A stretch of 64,000 bases of DNA, from NCBI GenBank assembly GCA_027306915.1, contig DAHUYW010000017.1:9613-73612 (forward strand), in the 5' to 3' direction. The translations under genes and the position numbers were made by a program. A model generated the notes under the pieces. The model was given only the letters and a program-made list of their open reading frames with translations. It was not told the origin of the DNA and did not search any database. The number at the start of each line of letters is the position of its first letter. Position 1 is the stretch's first letter. This document shows, piece after piece, positions 34,719 through 42,995 of the stretch. Origin of the DNA: Spirochaetales bacterium. GTDB taxonomy: Bacteria; Spirochaetota; Spirochaetia; DAHUYW01.

Positions 34719-36665
34719 CTACCCAAGCTCCCGATCTGCGCGGGGAAAGTAGATGGTGATGGTGGTTCCCTTCCCCTCTTCACTCGAGACCCCGATGCTC
34801 CCGAAGGACTGCTTCACGATCTCCCGAACCGTCGCGAGTCCGAGGCCCGTTCCTCTACCGGCCTCCTTGGTCGTGAAGAAGGGCTCGAAGAGGCGGGACA
34901 TCGTTTCCCTGTCCATCCCGATGCCCGTGTCGCGGACGGTGACCATGACGTATTCGCCGGGCGCAGTGCCGGGATGCTCTCTCGCCTGCTCTGCAAGGAG
35001 CACAACGTTCATTGTCTCGATGTACAGCCTGCCTCCGCGCGGCATGGCATCGCGGGCATTGACGGCGAGGCTCATGGCGATCTGCTCGATGTGGCTCGGA
35101 TCGGCCCATATGTGCCACAAGTTGTCTGCAAGCCTTGGGATAAGGGCGATGTCCTCTCCGATAAGGCGGGCGAGCATACGTTCGACGCGGCGAAGGAGCT
35201 CGTTCAAGTCGACGAGGCGAGGCTGGTGCACCTGTCCGCGGCTGTAGGCGAGAAGCTGCCGTGTCAGCGTAGCGGCGCGTTCGGCAGCAAGCCGTACCTC
35301 GGTTGCATAGCGGAAGGCGGGGGCGTCCGTCGGCAGCTCATCGCGGATAAGCTCGCAGCAGCCCTGGATCGTGGTCAGAATGTTATTGAAGTCGTGGGCT
35401 ACTCCACCGGCAAGCCTCCCGACCGCTTCCATTTTTTGCGAGCGGATGAGACCCTCGGCGAAGGATTTCTCGTCGGTGACATCCCTGCAGTAAAGGTTGA
35501 TGTACTCCCCGGTGGGAATAGGCACGACCGTGAAGGTGTAGGTCCGCCCGCCGGCCGCAATCTCCGTCTCGAGCTTCTCGAGGCGCTCCCATGCCCGGGA
35601 GAAGAGGGACATGTGTTCGGCCTGCACCTTGACTCCATCCGGGCCGGTAATGGCCACCGCGACGGACCATGCTGCACGGTTGGCGTAGATGACGGTCCCT
35701 TCCGGCGAAACCCGGAGGACCGGGTTGGGGCTTTCCTCTGCGAGACGGGCGAGATCTCGAACGCGCTCCTCGGAGCGTTTTCGTTCGGTGATGTCGACGA
35801 TACCGACAAGCATGTGCCGGAAGTCGTCGCTTTCGTCGGGGATGTAGGCGTTGATAAGGACGTTGAGCCTCTTGCCTTCGGGCGTCAGCACGAGTGATTC
35901 CCGCTCCGTGTAGGTGGTACCCTCTGCAATCGCGACGATATTGTCCACAAGGCTCCTGCGTGCGGTCGGATCGCTCAGGATGAGGGTCGTGGAGATAGGG
36001 CCCAGGAGCTCCTGCTTGCTCTTTACGCCGTAGAGGCGGACGGTCGTGTCGTTTACGTCGACGACCCTAATGAGGGAGGCTGCCGCATCGAGGAACTCCG
36101 GATGCGCATCGATATAGGTCCCGATATTCGAGATCCCATCTTTCTTGAGGCTCGCGAGCAGCGTGCGAAGCTCGGAGATGTCCTCCTCCCAGAGAGAGAG
36201 CCCTGCAAGCTCGAAAATGGTCCGGTACTTTGCCTCGTCTCGGCCGAGGAACGACTCGCTGCGGGAGTGTTCGCGGGTTTTGTGGGGTTCGCTCGCCTCT
36301 CGCCAGATCGAGAGCACGCTGTCGCCGGTTCTCGATGCCTGGATCGCGAAGATGCGAGCAGGGGGTGTTCCCGGGACCGCTGGGCTCGGCCAGGCGATCA
36401 GACCGTCGGAGGAAGGTTTGCTCGATTCGACCGTGGTTCGCAGTCGTTCGATGAGGTCTTGAAACGCTTCGGACGGCACAAGCTCGCGGAGATGCCGTCC
36501 CTCGGGTCTCGTCGCGTTCGGCCCGAGGAGGGAGCAGGAGGCGGGATTCGCGTATTCCACCGTGAAGTCGTGGATGGCCTGCCGCTCGGTTCGTACCGGC
36601 GAAAACACCCAAACAGGTTCCGGCCAGGAGTGAAAGATATTACGGTAGGGGTCTGCGTGCGTCAC
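34719..36665 (-). CDS. PAS-domain sensor histidine kinase
   Basis: A 648-residue soluble kinase with three PAS-like domains (about 10-115, 140-300, 305-405), then a dimerisation/phosphoacceptor helix with GGVAHDFNNILTTIQG (His near 427) and an HATPase_c domain: N box SLAVNARDAMPRGG, DTGIGMD, FEPFFTTKEAGRGTGLGLATV. No membrane segment, receiver domain or cognate response regulator is encoded beside it, so input is probably cytoplasmic and the partner lies elsewhere. The second PAS has an unusual insertion, GISNIGTYIDAHPEFLDAAA, seen in some PAS proteins of delta-proteobacteria and spirochaetes. GTG start at 36665 with AAGG upstream. The HD-GYP gene lies upstream on the same strand, 89 bp away. 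Confidence 0.9.
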   Translation of the reverse strand: MTHADPYRNIFHSWPEPVWVFSPVRTERQAIHDFTVEYANPASCSLLGPNATRPEGRHLRELVPSEAFQDLIERLRTTVESSKPSSDGLIAWPSPAVPGTPPARIFAIQASRTGDSVLSIWREASEPHKTREHSRSESFLGRDEAKYRTIFELAGLSLWEEDISELRTLLASLKKDGISNIGTYIDAHPEFLDAAASLIRVVDVNDTTVRLYGVKSKQELLGPISTTLILSDPTARRSLVDNIVAIAEGTTYTERESLVLTPEGKRLNVLINAYIPDESDDFRHMLVGIVDITERKRSEERVRDLARLAEESPNPVLRVSPEGTVIYANRAAWSVAVAITGPDGVKVQAEHMSLFSRAWERLEKLETEIAAGGRTYTFTVVPIPTGEYINLYCRDVTDEKSFAEGLIRSQKMEAVGRLAGGVAHDFNNILTTIQGCCELIRDELPTDAPAFRYATEVRLAAERAATLTRQLLAYSRGQVHQPRLVDLNELLRRVERMLARLIGEDIALIPRLADNLWHIWADPSHIEQIAMSLAVNARDAMPRGGRLYIETMNVVLLAEQAREHPGTAPGEYVMVTVRDTGIGMDRETMSRLFEPFFTTKEAGRGTGLGLATVREIVKQSFGSIGVSSEEGKGTTITIYFPRADRELG

Positions 36666-36754
36666 GTGGATTACCCTTGCTGCAAGGAAGTATACACATT
36701 CGGGAGGCTCTCGCGAAGGTGGGGTCGAGCCCTTCCGGCGCCGCTTGCATCAAC

Positions 36755-39670
36755 CTATGGTGACTGTGTCTCGACGAGGCGCAGGAAGGTCTTCACGACC
36801 GTCGGGTCGAAGTGACTTCCGGAGAGATTGGCGATGTGATCCAAGACCTCGTCTTCGCTCCAGCCCCTACGATAGGGTCGGTCGGAGCGGAGGGCGTCCC
36901 AGACGTCGACGACTGCGAACAACCGGGCCGCGATCGGGATCTGCTCCTCTTTCAATCCTCGCGGATATCCGCTTCCGTCCCATTTTTCATGGTGGCAGTA
37001 GGGAATGTCGAGGGCATGCCGCAGATATCGTATCGGGGAAAGCATCTCGAAGGCAAGCTTTGGGTGCAGCTTCATGATCGTCCATTCCTCCTCGCTCAGC
37101 GGGCCGGGCTTTAAGAGGATCGCATCAGGAACCCCCATCTTGCCGATGTCGTGGAGGAGCGCTCCCCAGCGGATCTGCGCGAGCTCCTGATCGCCGAGAC
37201 CGTATGCCCGTGCAAGCGCGAGCGTCATTTCGGTGACCCTCTGCGTGTGGCCCTCGGTCTCTTTGTCCCGGAGATCGAGGGCGCGCGACCAACCCTCGAT
37301 CGTTGCGTCATAGGCCATGATGAGCTCGTCGGTCGAGCGTTGAAGGCTGGCGAAGAGGGTGGAGTTCTCGATTGCGATCGCGGTCTGACCGGCGAGGGCG
37401 GTGAGAAAGTCGCGCCATTCCTGGTCCGGCTCGAGGGGCGAGCGGCGGAAGACCTCAAGTACGCCCTTCAGCTGGCCCTTGGTCACGAGCGGTGCACAGG
37501 AGAAGAACACGAATCCCTCAGTGCGGGCAAGCGCGGTCCGGGAAAACTCCGGATTGCTTCGAAGGTCGGGAACGCAGACGGTTGCTCGCTCGAGGGCGGC
37601 CCGTCCCGCGGTTCCCTCGCCCAAACGCAGGCGAGTGCGCTCGGCGGCCGGACTCTGGAAGCCCCTGCCCGCGGCATACTGGAGAGTCCGTGAGGCGGGA
37701 TCCAGCACGAGCACCTCCGCGGCGTCCACCCCCAGCGCTTCGACCACCTGAGCAAGGACCGCGTCCAGAGTGCCTCGCAGGTCGAAGCCCGAGGTGATGG
37801 CGATGTCGACCTGTCTGAGCGCCGCCAGATGCCCCAGCCGGAGGTTGGTCTGCTCGTGGAGGCGGGTTCGATGGATCGCATTCCCCGCGATCTCGCTCAA
37901 GGTAAGAAGGAGGTGAAGCGCGGTCGGTGTGAGCTTGCGGGGGGCCTCCGCGCTGACGCTGAACGCACCGATCACCCTATCTCCGGCCATGATCGGCGCC
38001 GTCGCCTGACTGATCTCGGGTGGAATGGTCCGGCGCACGGACTCAGGAAGCCGAGGATCGCTGCGAATATCATGCGTGAAATCGGGTTTCCCCGATTCGA
38101 AGACGAAACCGGCGATCCCATGGCCTGGCGGCTCCGGCGGCGGCGGGGGCAGGCCCTCCTTCTGCCCGTATCCGCGATGGACCGCGACGCGAACCTCGTC
38201 TTGCGACGGGTCGTAGAGCCAGATGGCCGCGTTCTCCACCTGCAGCACGTCGGTAGTCACGTCCAGAAGCACCGGAAGCATCTGCTCGACTGTCTGGGCG
38301 GCGCGCAACGAGGTCGAGATCTTGCTCACCGCTTCGAGCTCGGCGAGCCTCCGCGCCATATCCGACTCTGCCTGCTTCCGTGCCGTAGTCTCCTGCGCGA
38401 CGCCTACGAAGCGGGTTGTTGCCCCATTGGCGTCAAAGAGTGGGAACCCTCGGTCGGAGATCCATACGGTCGAACCGTCGGGGCGTGTCAGCCGATACTC
38501 ATGGGAGAAAGGGCGCCCCTCGTTCTGCAACGCAAGGTCGGCCACGACTTTCGGCAGATCTTCCGGGTGAATCCCATCGAGGAATGACTTCGGATTCTCG
38601 TAGAGGCTCTCCCGAGAGCGTCCCCAGAGCCGCTCGTAGGCCGGGCTCACGTAGAAGAGCTTCCCGAGACCCACGTCGGCCATCCAGAAGACCTCGTCGA
38701 TGGTGTGCGCGATGATCTCGAAGCGCTCCTGGCTCGCCCGGGCCCTCTCCTCGGCCAGCTTGCGGTCGGTGATGTCGACGGTGAGGACGAAGGTCCCTTC
38801 GGGAACGGGCTGGGCGAAGACGTTGAACCATCCGACCGACCCGTCGGGAAAGAGGAACTCGCTTTCCACCCGCTGCGGGATCCGGTCATTTAGGCAGCTC
38901 CAAACAGCCCAGTAGAATTGGGTCGACTCGACGCCAGGGAAGCATTCCATCATCGTCCGATTGAGGAGCCTGCCGGTCGTGGAGCGCACTTGGCGGGCAG
39001 CCGCCTTGTTGACGTAGAGGTATCGGTAGCTGGAATCGATGATCTGACAGCCTTCGAGCAGGCTGTCGAGCGTCCCGCGGTAACGTGCGAGGCTGTCGCG
39101 CAGCTCCCGCTCGGCGCGGCGGCGGGCAGTGATGTCTCGAAGATCGAGCTGCACCACACGGCGGTCGCCGACGGGATAGGCGTACGCGGTGAGCTCGACT
39201 TCAAGCGCACGCCCATCCCTGGCCGTGAGAGTGAGGTCCTCGCGGCGGGTTCCCTTGAGCGCCTCGGCGGCCGCAGCGGCAAGGCTGCGTCCGTCATCGG
39301 TCACGAGTGCTCCAGGCTCTCCGAGCCGCTTCCCTTCGATCTCCGCGCGGGAAAAGCCCAAGAGACGGGTCCAGGAGGGATTGGCATCGATGACCGTACC
39401 ATCCTGGGCATCGAGGATCAGGATGCCTTCAGGCGCGGTTTCGAAGAGCCGTCGATAGCGCAGCTCGGATTCGATGAGCGGCTGGTCTTCGCCTCGCTGC
39501 TCGCCACGGGGGGACTCAGACGGTGCGGCGCGTTCTTGTTTCTTCAACGAAATTCGTCGCACCATGCCTCCGGCTCGAAGGTCGATCCTCTGAAGGAGCG
39601 CCTTAAGCCGGTCGCGCTGCCACGTCCCGTGGCCCAGGTGGACGGCTGCGACCGTGCAGAGGGAGAACAT
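36755..39670 (-). CDS. PAS/GAF-regulated HD-GYP phosphodiesterase
   Basis: A 971-residue cytoplasmic signalling protein: three PAS domains (about 65-190, 195-320, 330-450), two GAF domains (about 465-615 and 625-790) and a C-terminal HD-GYP domain. The last has LLHDIGKMGVPDAILLKPG (near 838), HHEKWDGSGYPRGLK (near 892) and VVDVWDALRSDRPYRRGW, the residues expected for metal binding and c-di-GMP hydrolysis. The first 35 residues are not conserved; an ATG at 39567 would give a tidier protein but has GGAGG only one base away. The promoter just upstream supports a start near 39670. It may share a signal or transcript with the histidine kinase downstream. Confidence 0.9.
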   Translation of the reverse strand: MFSLCTVAAVHLGHGTWQRDRLKALLQRIDLRAGGMVRRISLKKQERAAPSESPRGEQRGEDQPLIESELRYRRLFETAPEGILILDAQDGTVIDANPSWTRLLGFSRAEIEGKRLGEPGALVTDDGRSLAAAAAEALKGTRREDLTLTARDGRALEVELTAYAYPVGDRRVVQLDLRDITARRRAERELRDSLARYRGTLDSLLEGCQIIDSSYRYLYVNKAAARQVRSTTGRLLNRTMMECFPGVESTQFYWAVWSCLNDRIPQRVESEFLFPDGSVGWFNVFAQPVPEGTFVLTVDITDRKLAEERARASQERFEIIAHTIDEVFWMADVGLGKLFYVSPAYERLWGRSRESLYENPKSFLDGIHPEDLPKVVADLALQNEGRPFSHEYRLTRPDGSTVWISDRGFPLFDANGATTRFVGVAQETTARKQAESDMARRLAELEAVSKISTSLRAAQTVEQMLPVLLDVTTDVLQVENAAIWLYDPSQDEVRVAVHRGYGQKEGLPPPPPEPPGHGIAGFVFESGKPDFTHDIRSDPRLPESVRRTIPPEISQATAPIMAGDRVIGAFSVSAEAPRKLTPTALHLLLTLSEIAGNAIHRTRLHEQTNLRLGHLAALRQVDIAITSGFDLRGTLDAVLAQVVEALGVDAAEVLVLDPASRTLQYAAGRGFQSPAAERTRLRLGEGTAGRAALERATVCVPDLRSNPEFSRTALARTEGFVFFSCAPLVTKGQLKGVLEVFRRSPLEPDQEWRDFLTALAGQTAIAIENSTLFASLQRSTDELIMAYDATIEGWSRALDLRDKETEGHTQRVTEMTLALARAYGLGDQELAQIRWGALLHDIGKMGVPDAILLKPGPLSEEEWTIMKLHPKLAFEMLSPIRYLRHALDIPYCHHEKWDGSGYPRGLKEEQIPIAARLFAVVDVWDALRSDRPYRRGWSEDEVLDHIANLSGSHFDPTVVKTFLRLVETQSP

Positions 39671-39683
39671 CCCTTACCTGATA

Positions 39684-39711
39684 AATATACTACAGTTAGA
39701 GTCGTCGTCAA
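39684..39711 (-). promoter_or_regulatory. Promoter for the HD-GYP gene
   Basis: On the minus strand TTGACG (39711-39706), a 16-bp spacer and TATATT (39689-39684) lie 13 bases before the ATG at 39670, implying a leader of only about seven bases. Confidence 0.6.
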
Positions 39712-39776
39712 GGAGAATGACCGGGATGCCGAGGGCAGAGCGGCCGAAGAGGGGATTTGGATTGGACGAGGGCGGG

Positions 39777-40424
39777 CTATCCGAGAAGCGTCCGCATCGA
39801 CCGGTCCAGGGAACGAAGGATGAGCGCGCAGGAGGCGGCGCCGGCGTCGAGCACCCCGCGGGAGCGCTCCCCGAGACGGCTTGCGCGGCCCATTTTGGCA
39901 ACCATGTCGCGGGTCGACTCCTTGCCCTGCTCCGCCGCCTCGCCCATCGCGGCGAGGGCCTCGGCGAAGGGCTTGCCTGAGGCGCGGGCGCTCTTCAGCG
40001 CCTCGAGGGCGGGGGCGAGGGTGTCGAGGAGGGTCTTGTCGCCGAGGTGCGCTCCGCCGAGCGCCACAACCGCATCGGTCGCTCGCTGGAGCATCATCTG
40101 AAAGAGCGGACCGTCGATCCGCTCCTGGCCCTTGGCAGGCTTCGCCATCTCGCGGAAGAAGGTCCCGTACAGGGGGCCCATCGCCCCGCCGATCTCGGTG
40201 AGCAGGACGGTTCCGAGGGTCGACAATCCGGTGGCGAGGTCGTACGGGGCTCCTGCGAGCCGCTCCGCGGCCAGGGTGAAGCCCTTGCTCATGTTGATGC
40301 CGTGGTCGCCGTCGCCGATCGCCCCGTCGATGTCGCTTAAACCGGCGGCGTTGTCGCGGATGGTGCGCACGAGGTCGTCCACGACCGCCGCGCCCGCGCT
40401 TGCTGCAAAGCTCTCCATGCGCAT
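39777..40424 (-). CDS. dhaL: Dihydroxyacetone kinase-type phosphotransfer subunit DhaL
   Basis: A 215-residue DhaL-family protein that holds ADP/ATP through two Mg ions bound by the Asp cluster DIDGAIGDGDHGINMSKG near residues 32-49. TEIGGAMGPLYGTFF and HLGDKTLLDTLAPAL are conserved helices. It phosphorylates the ketose held by DhaK, whose gene ends three bases upstream. No PTS-type DhaM is present, so either ATP is the donor or a remote DhaM serves it. It is the last gene of the minus-strand operon. Confidence 0.93.
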   Translation of the reverse strand: MRMESFAASAGAAVVDDLVRTIRDNAAGLSDIDGAIGDGDHGINMSKGFTLAAERLAGAPYDLATGLSTLGTVLLTEIGGAMGPLYGTFFREMAKPAKGQERIDGPLFQMMLQRATDAVVALGGAHLGDKTLLDTLAPALEALKSARASGKPFAEALAAMGEAAEQGKESTRDMVAKMGRASRLGERSRGVLDAGAASCALILRSLDRSMRTLLG

Positions 40425-40427
40425 CTC

Positions 40428-41426
40428 CTAAAACTGGGTGAGCCCCATGCTGTCGGCCGGAAGGTCGATGAGGGTTTTCAGCTCGGCGTCGAGGCGCATG
40501 AGGGTGAGCGTCACTCCCATCATCTCGAGTGAGGTGAAGTAGTTGCCGACGTAGGGCCGGTAGACCTTGATCCCCGCCGAGGCGAGCAGCTCCTCGACCG
40601 TGTCGTAGAGCACGTAGAGCTCCATGACCGGGGTCGCTCCGAGGCCCGAGACGAGCGCCACGACCTCATCGCCCTTCGCGAAGGGAAGGTCGGGAAGCAC
40701 TACATCGAGCATCATCTTCGCCATCTCCCGTGCCGAGCGCAGGGGCTCGACCCGGATGCCCGGCTCGCCGTGGTGGCCGATGCCCACCTCCATCTTTCCC
40801 GCCTCGATCGTGAAGTTGGGATGGCCGACCGCCGGGATGGTGCAGGGGGTGAGGCCGATGCCGATGCTGCGGGTGTTGTCGATGGCCTTCTGGGCAGCGG
40901 CGATCACCGCATCGAGGTCGGCGCTTTCGGCGGCCTTTGCCCCGCCGACCTTCCACATCAGCACCTCGCCTGCAACCCCCCTGCGCTTCGCTCGCTCGGC
41001 GATAGGGGCGGAAGGCACATCGTCGTTGGCCACCACCGTCTTCACGCGGATACCCGCCTCCTCGGCAAGCTCGATAGCGAGCTTCACGTTCATGGTGTCC
41101 CCGGCGTAGTTGCCGAACAGGCAGGCCACCCCCTTCCCGGAGTCGGCCGCCTTGAAGGCGTCGAAAAAGGCCTTGGCGGTCGGGGAGGTGAAGATCTCCC
41201 CGACGGCGACCGCATCGACCATGTTGCGGCCGAGGTAGCCGATGAAGGCAGGCTTGTGGCCCGAGCCGCCTCCCGTGACGATACCCACCTTGCCGGAGAC
41301 CGGGGCGAGAGAGTACTTCAGAACCCGGGGATTGTCGGTGAGCGCGACGCGCTTCGCGTGCGCCTTGGCGAACCCTTTGAGCATGTCGCCAACCAGCTCG
41401 TTGGGGTCGTTGATGATTCGCTGCAT
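40428..41426 (-). CDS. dhaK: Dihydroxyacetone kinase-type substrate-binding subunit DhaK
   Basis: The 332-residue subunit binds a short ketose as a hemiaminal on His, here in VGIGHHGEPGIR near residue 219. GIVTGGGSGHKPAFIGYLG contains the second active-site His, and LFGNYAGDTMNVKLA is typical. DhaK homologues act on dihydroxyacetone, L- or D-erythrulose, or related ketoses. The neighbouring rpiB-like gene makes a tetrulose a plausible substrate. It lies 28 bp downstream of the rpiB-like gene, in the same operon. Confidence 0.93.
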   Translation of the reverse strand: MQRIINDPNELVGDMLKGFAKAHAKRVALTDNPRVLKYSLAPVSGKVGIVTGGGSGHKPAFIGYLGRNMVDAVAVGEIFTSPTAKAFFDAFKAADSGKGVACLFGNYAGDTMNVKLAIELAEEAGIRVKTVVANDDVPSAPIAERAKRRGVAGEVLMWKVGGAKAAESADLDAVIAAAQKAIDNTRSIGIGLTPCTIPAVGHPNFTIEAGKMEVGIGHHGEPGIRVEPLRSAREMAKMMLDVVLPDLPFAKGDEVVALVSGLGATPVMELYVLYDTVEELLASAGIKVYRPYVGNYFTSLEMMGVTLTLMRLDAELKTLIDLPADSMGLTQF

Positions 41427-41454
41427 GTACGAACGGCCTCCTCGCGCTCTTGCG

Positions 41455-41907
41455 CTACTTTTTCAGGTATTTTTTCTCGTATTCTGAGATGCGCGCGACC
41501 TTCTGGGTCGAGCCGCCCCCCTGGAACTCCGACTTGAGCCAGGCATCTACGACGGTCTTGGCAAGCTCGGGGCCGATGACCCGCGCTCCCATGGTCAGGA
41601 TCTGGGCGTCGTTGCTCTTACGGGCGCGCTCGGCCGAGTAGGTGTCATGGCAGGTGGCCGCCCTGATCCCCGGCACCTTGTTTGCGGTGATCGCCATCCC
41701 GAGCCCGGTCCCGCACATGAGGATGCCCCGCTCGTGCTTGCCGTCCGCAATCGCCTCCGCGACCTTTACGGCGATATCGGGATAGAGCGAGGGCTGGGTA
41801 TCGTAGACCCCGTAATCGGTCACCTCGATTCCGCGCCCTTCCAGGTACTTCTTGATTGTTTCCTTGAGCTCATACGCTGCGTCGTCCGCGCCGAGCGCTA
41901 TCTTCAT
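41455..41907 (-). CDS. RpiB/LacAB-family sugar-phosphate isomerase with altered active site
   Basis: A 150-residue isomerase starting MKIALGADDAAYELKETI with a strong GGAGGAG site. The catalytic Cys is kept (LMCGTGLGMAITANKVPGI). Compared with E. coli RpiB from memory, the phosphate-contacting His of CDH is Asp (ADD), and the ring-opening His of RQHND is Ser (RKSND, near residue 98). Loss of the ring-opening residue suits an acyclic substrate such as a tetrulose phosphate better than ribose 5-phosphate, so I do not call it rpiB. It overlaps the upstream dehydrogenase gene by four bases. Confidence 0.88.
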   Translation of the reverse strand: MKIALGADDAAYELKETIKKYLEGRGIEVTDYGVYDTQPSLYPDIAVKVAEAIADGKHERGILMCGTGLGMAITANKVPGIRAATCHDTYSAERARKSNDAQILTMGARVIGPELAKTVVDAWLKSEFQGGGSTQKVARISEYEKKYLKK

Positions 41908-42776
41908 TTCTCTCCTCCTAGTCTCTGCCACAGCTCGATGATGGCCGGCTGCGATTCCCTGCCTCTGCCCGCCGCCTGGCCCGCGACGAACACCTCATGA
42001 GCTGCGGCGGTCATAGGGATGGGCACCTTGCTCTCGGTCGCGAGCATGCGGGCGTAGCCGAGGTCCTTCGCGAGCATGTCGATGGTTCCCCCCGGAGTGT
42101 AGTCCCTCGCGACTATCGCTTCGGCGCTCACATCGAGGACCTTCGATCCCGCCCAGCCGCCGTGGATCGCGCTGTAGAGGGCGGAGGCCTCGACCCCGTT
42201 CTTGGCGGCGAGCGCGAAGCCTTCCGCGATGACCGCGAAGGTGGAGGCTACTATCATGTTGTTGACGAGCTTGGCGATGCCGCCCGCTCCCACCTCGCCG
42301 ACCCGCACCACGGAGCCCCCGATGGCCGACAGGAAGGGTAGAGCGCGCTTGAAGGTAGCTTCGGCGGCCCCCACCATGATGGCGAGGCTCGCGTTCTTCG
42401 CGCCGGCCTCGCCCCCGCTCACCGGTGCGTCCGCGAACTCGATTCCGCGCTCCGCGAGCCTGGAGGCGATCCGCAGTGAGACCGTTGGCAGGCCCGTGCT
42501 CAGGTCGATGATGAGCGATCCCGGCTTCAGCGCGGCAGCGAGTCCCGCGGTGCCGAGCACCACCTCCTCGACAATCGCCGCTGAGGGAAGCGAGAGGCAG
42601 ACCACCGAGCAGGCGGCCGCGAGCTCGGGTAAGGTGTGCGCCGGGGTGACCCGGTCGAGGCTCTTCCGCCGTCTTTCGTCGGTGTCGAATCCCACGACCG
42701 CAAAGCCTTTGGCCAGATTCTCGGCCATCGGATGTCCCATGATGCCCAGCCCTATGAAGCCAACCTTGTCCGCCAT
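41904..42776 (-). CDS. 3-hydroxyisobutyrate dehydrogenase-family oxidoreductase
   Basis: This 290-residue beta-hydroxyacid dehydrogenase uses NAD(P). It shows the N-terminal GFIGLGIMGHPMAENLAKG, the substrate loop DAPVSGGEAGAKNASLAIM and the catalytic Lys in GAGGIAKLVNNMIVA. Family members oxidise 3-hydroxyisobutyrate, tartronate semialdehyde (in reverse), L-threonate and similar acids. In this cluster an acid-sugar or tetronate substrate is likely. The ATG at 42776 has GGAGG with a five-base gap; a longer upstream frame is antisense to the next gene and was rejected. First gene of the dhaKL operon. Confidence 0.92.
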   Translation of the reverse strand: MADKVGFIGLGIMGHPMAENLAKGFAVVGFDTDERRRKSLDRVTPAHTLPELAAACSVVCLSLPSAAIVEEVVLGTAGLAAALKPGSLIIDLSTGLPTVSLRIASRLAERGIEFADAPVSGGEAGAKNASLAIMVGAAEATFKRALPFLSAIGGSVVRVGEVGAGGIAKLVNNMIVASTFAVIAEGFALAAKNGVEASALYSAIHGGWAGSKVLDVSAEAIVARDYTPGGTIDMLAKDLGYARMLATESKVPIPMTAAAHEVFVAGQAAGRGRESQPAIIELWQRLGGEK

Positions 42777-42801
42777 GCGCTCCTCCGCTCGCTTGGCGCA
42801 C

Positions 42802-42830
42802 AGCATACCACTCGAGCCGGCCCGGTGCAA
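42802..42830 (-). promoter_or_regulatory. Promoter of the dehydrogenase-isomerase-dhaKL operon
   Basis: On the minus strand TTGCAC (42830-42825), a 17-bp spacer and TATGCT (42807-42802) lie about 26 bp before the ATG at 42776. Confidence 0.5.
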
Positions 42831-42879
42831 TCGGAGCGGCAGACAGAGGGCGATTCCGCCGCGCTTCCGGTAGGGCACC

Positions 42880-42908
42880 TTGCCCCGCCGCGCGGGCTGG
42901 TGCACAAT
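42880..42908 (+). promoter_or_regulatory. Possible divergent promoter for the propeller-like gene
   Basis: TTGCCC (42880-42885), a 17-bp spacer and CACAAT (42903-42908) face the plus strand about 88 bp before the GTG at 42996. Both boxes are imperfect. Confidence 0.35.
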
Positions 42909-42995
42909 GGGATGGTCTTGGAACGGGAGAGCGGCGGCGCGCACGGAAGGGCGGCGGCCGGGCGACGCGCGCTGGATGGCAGGGAGGTCACAGCG

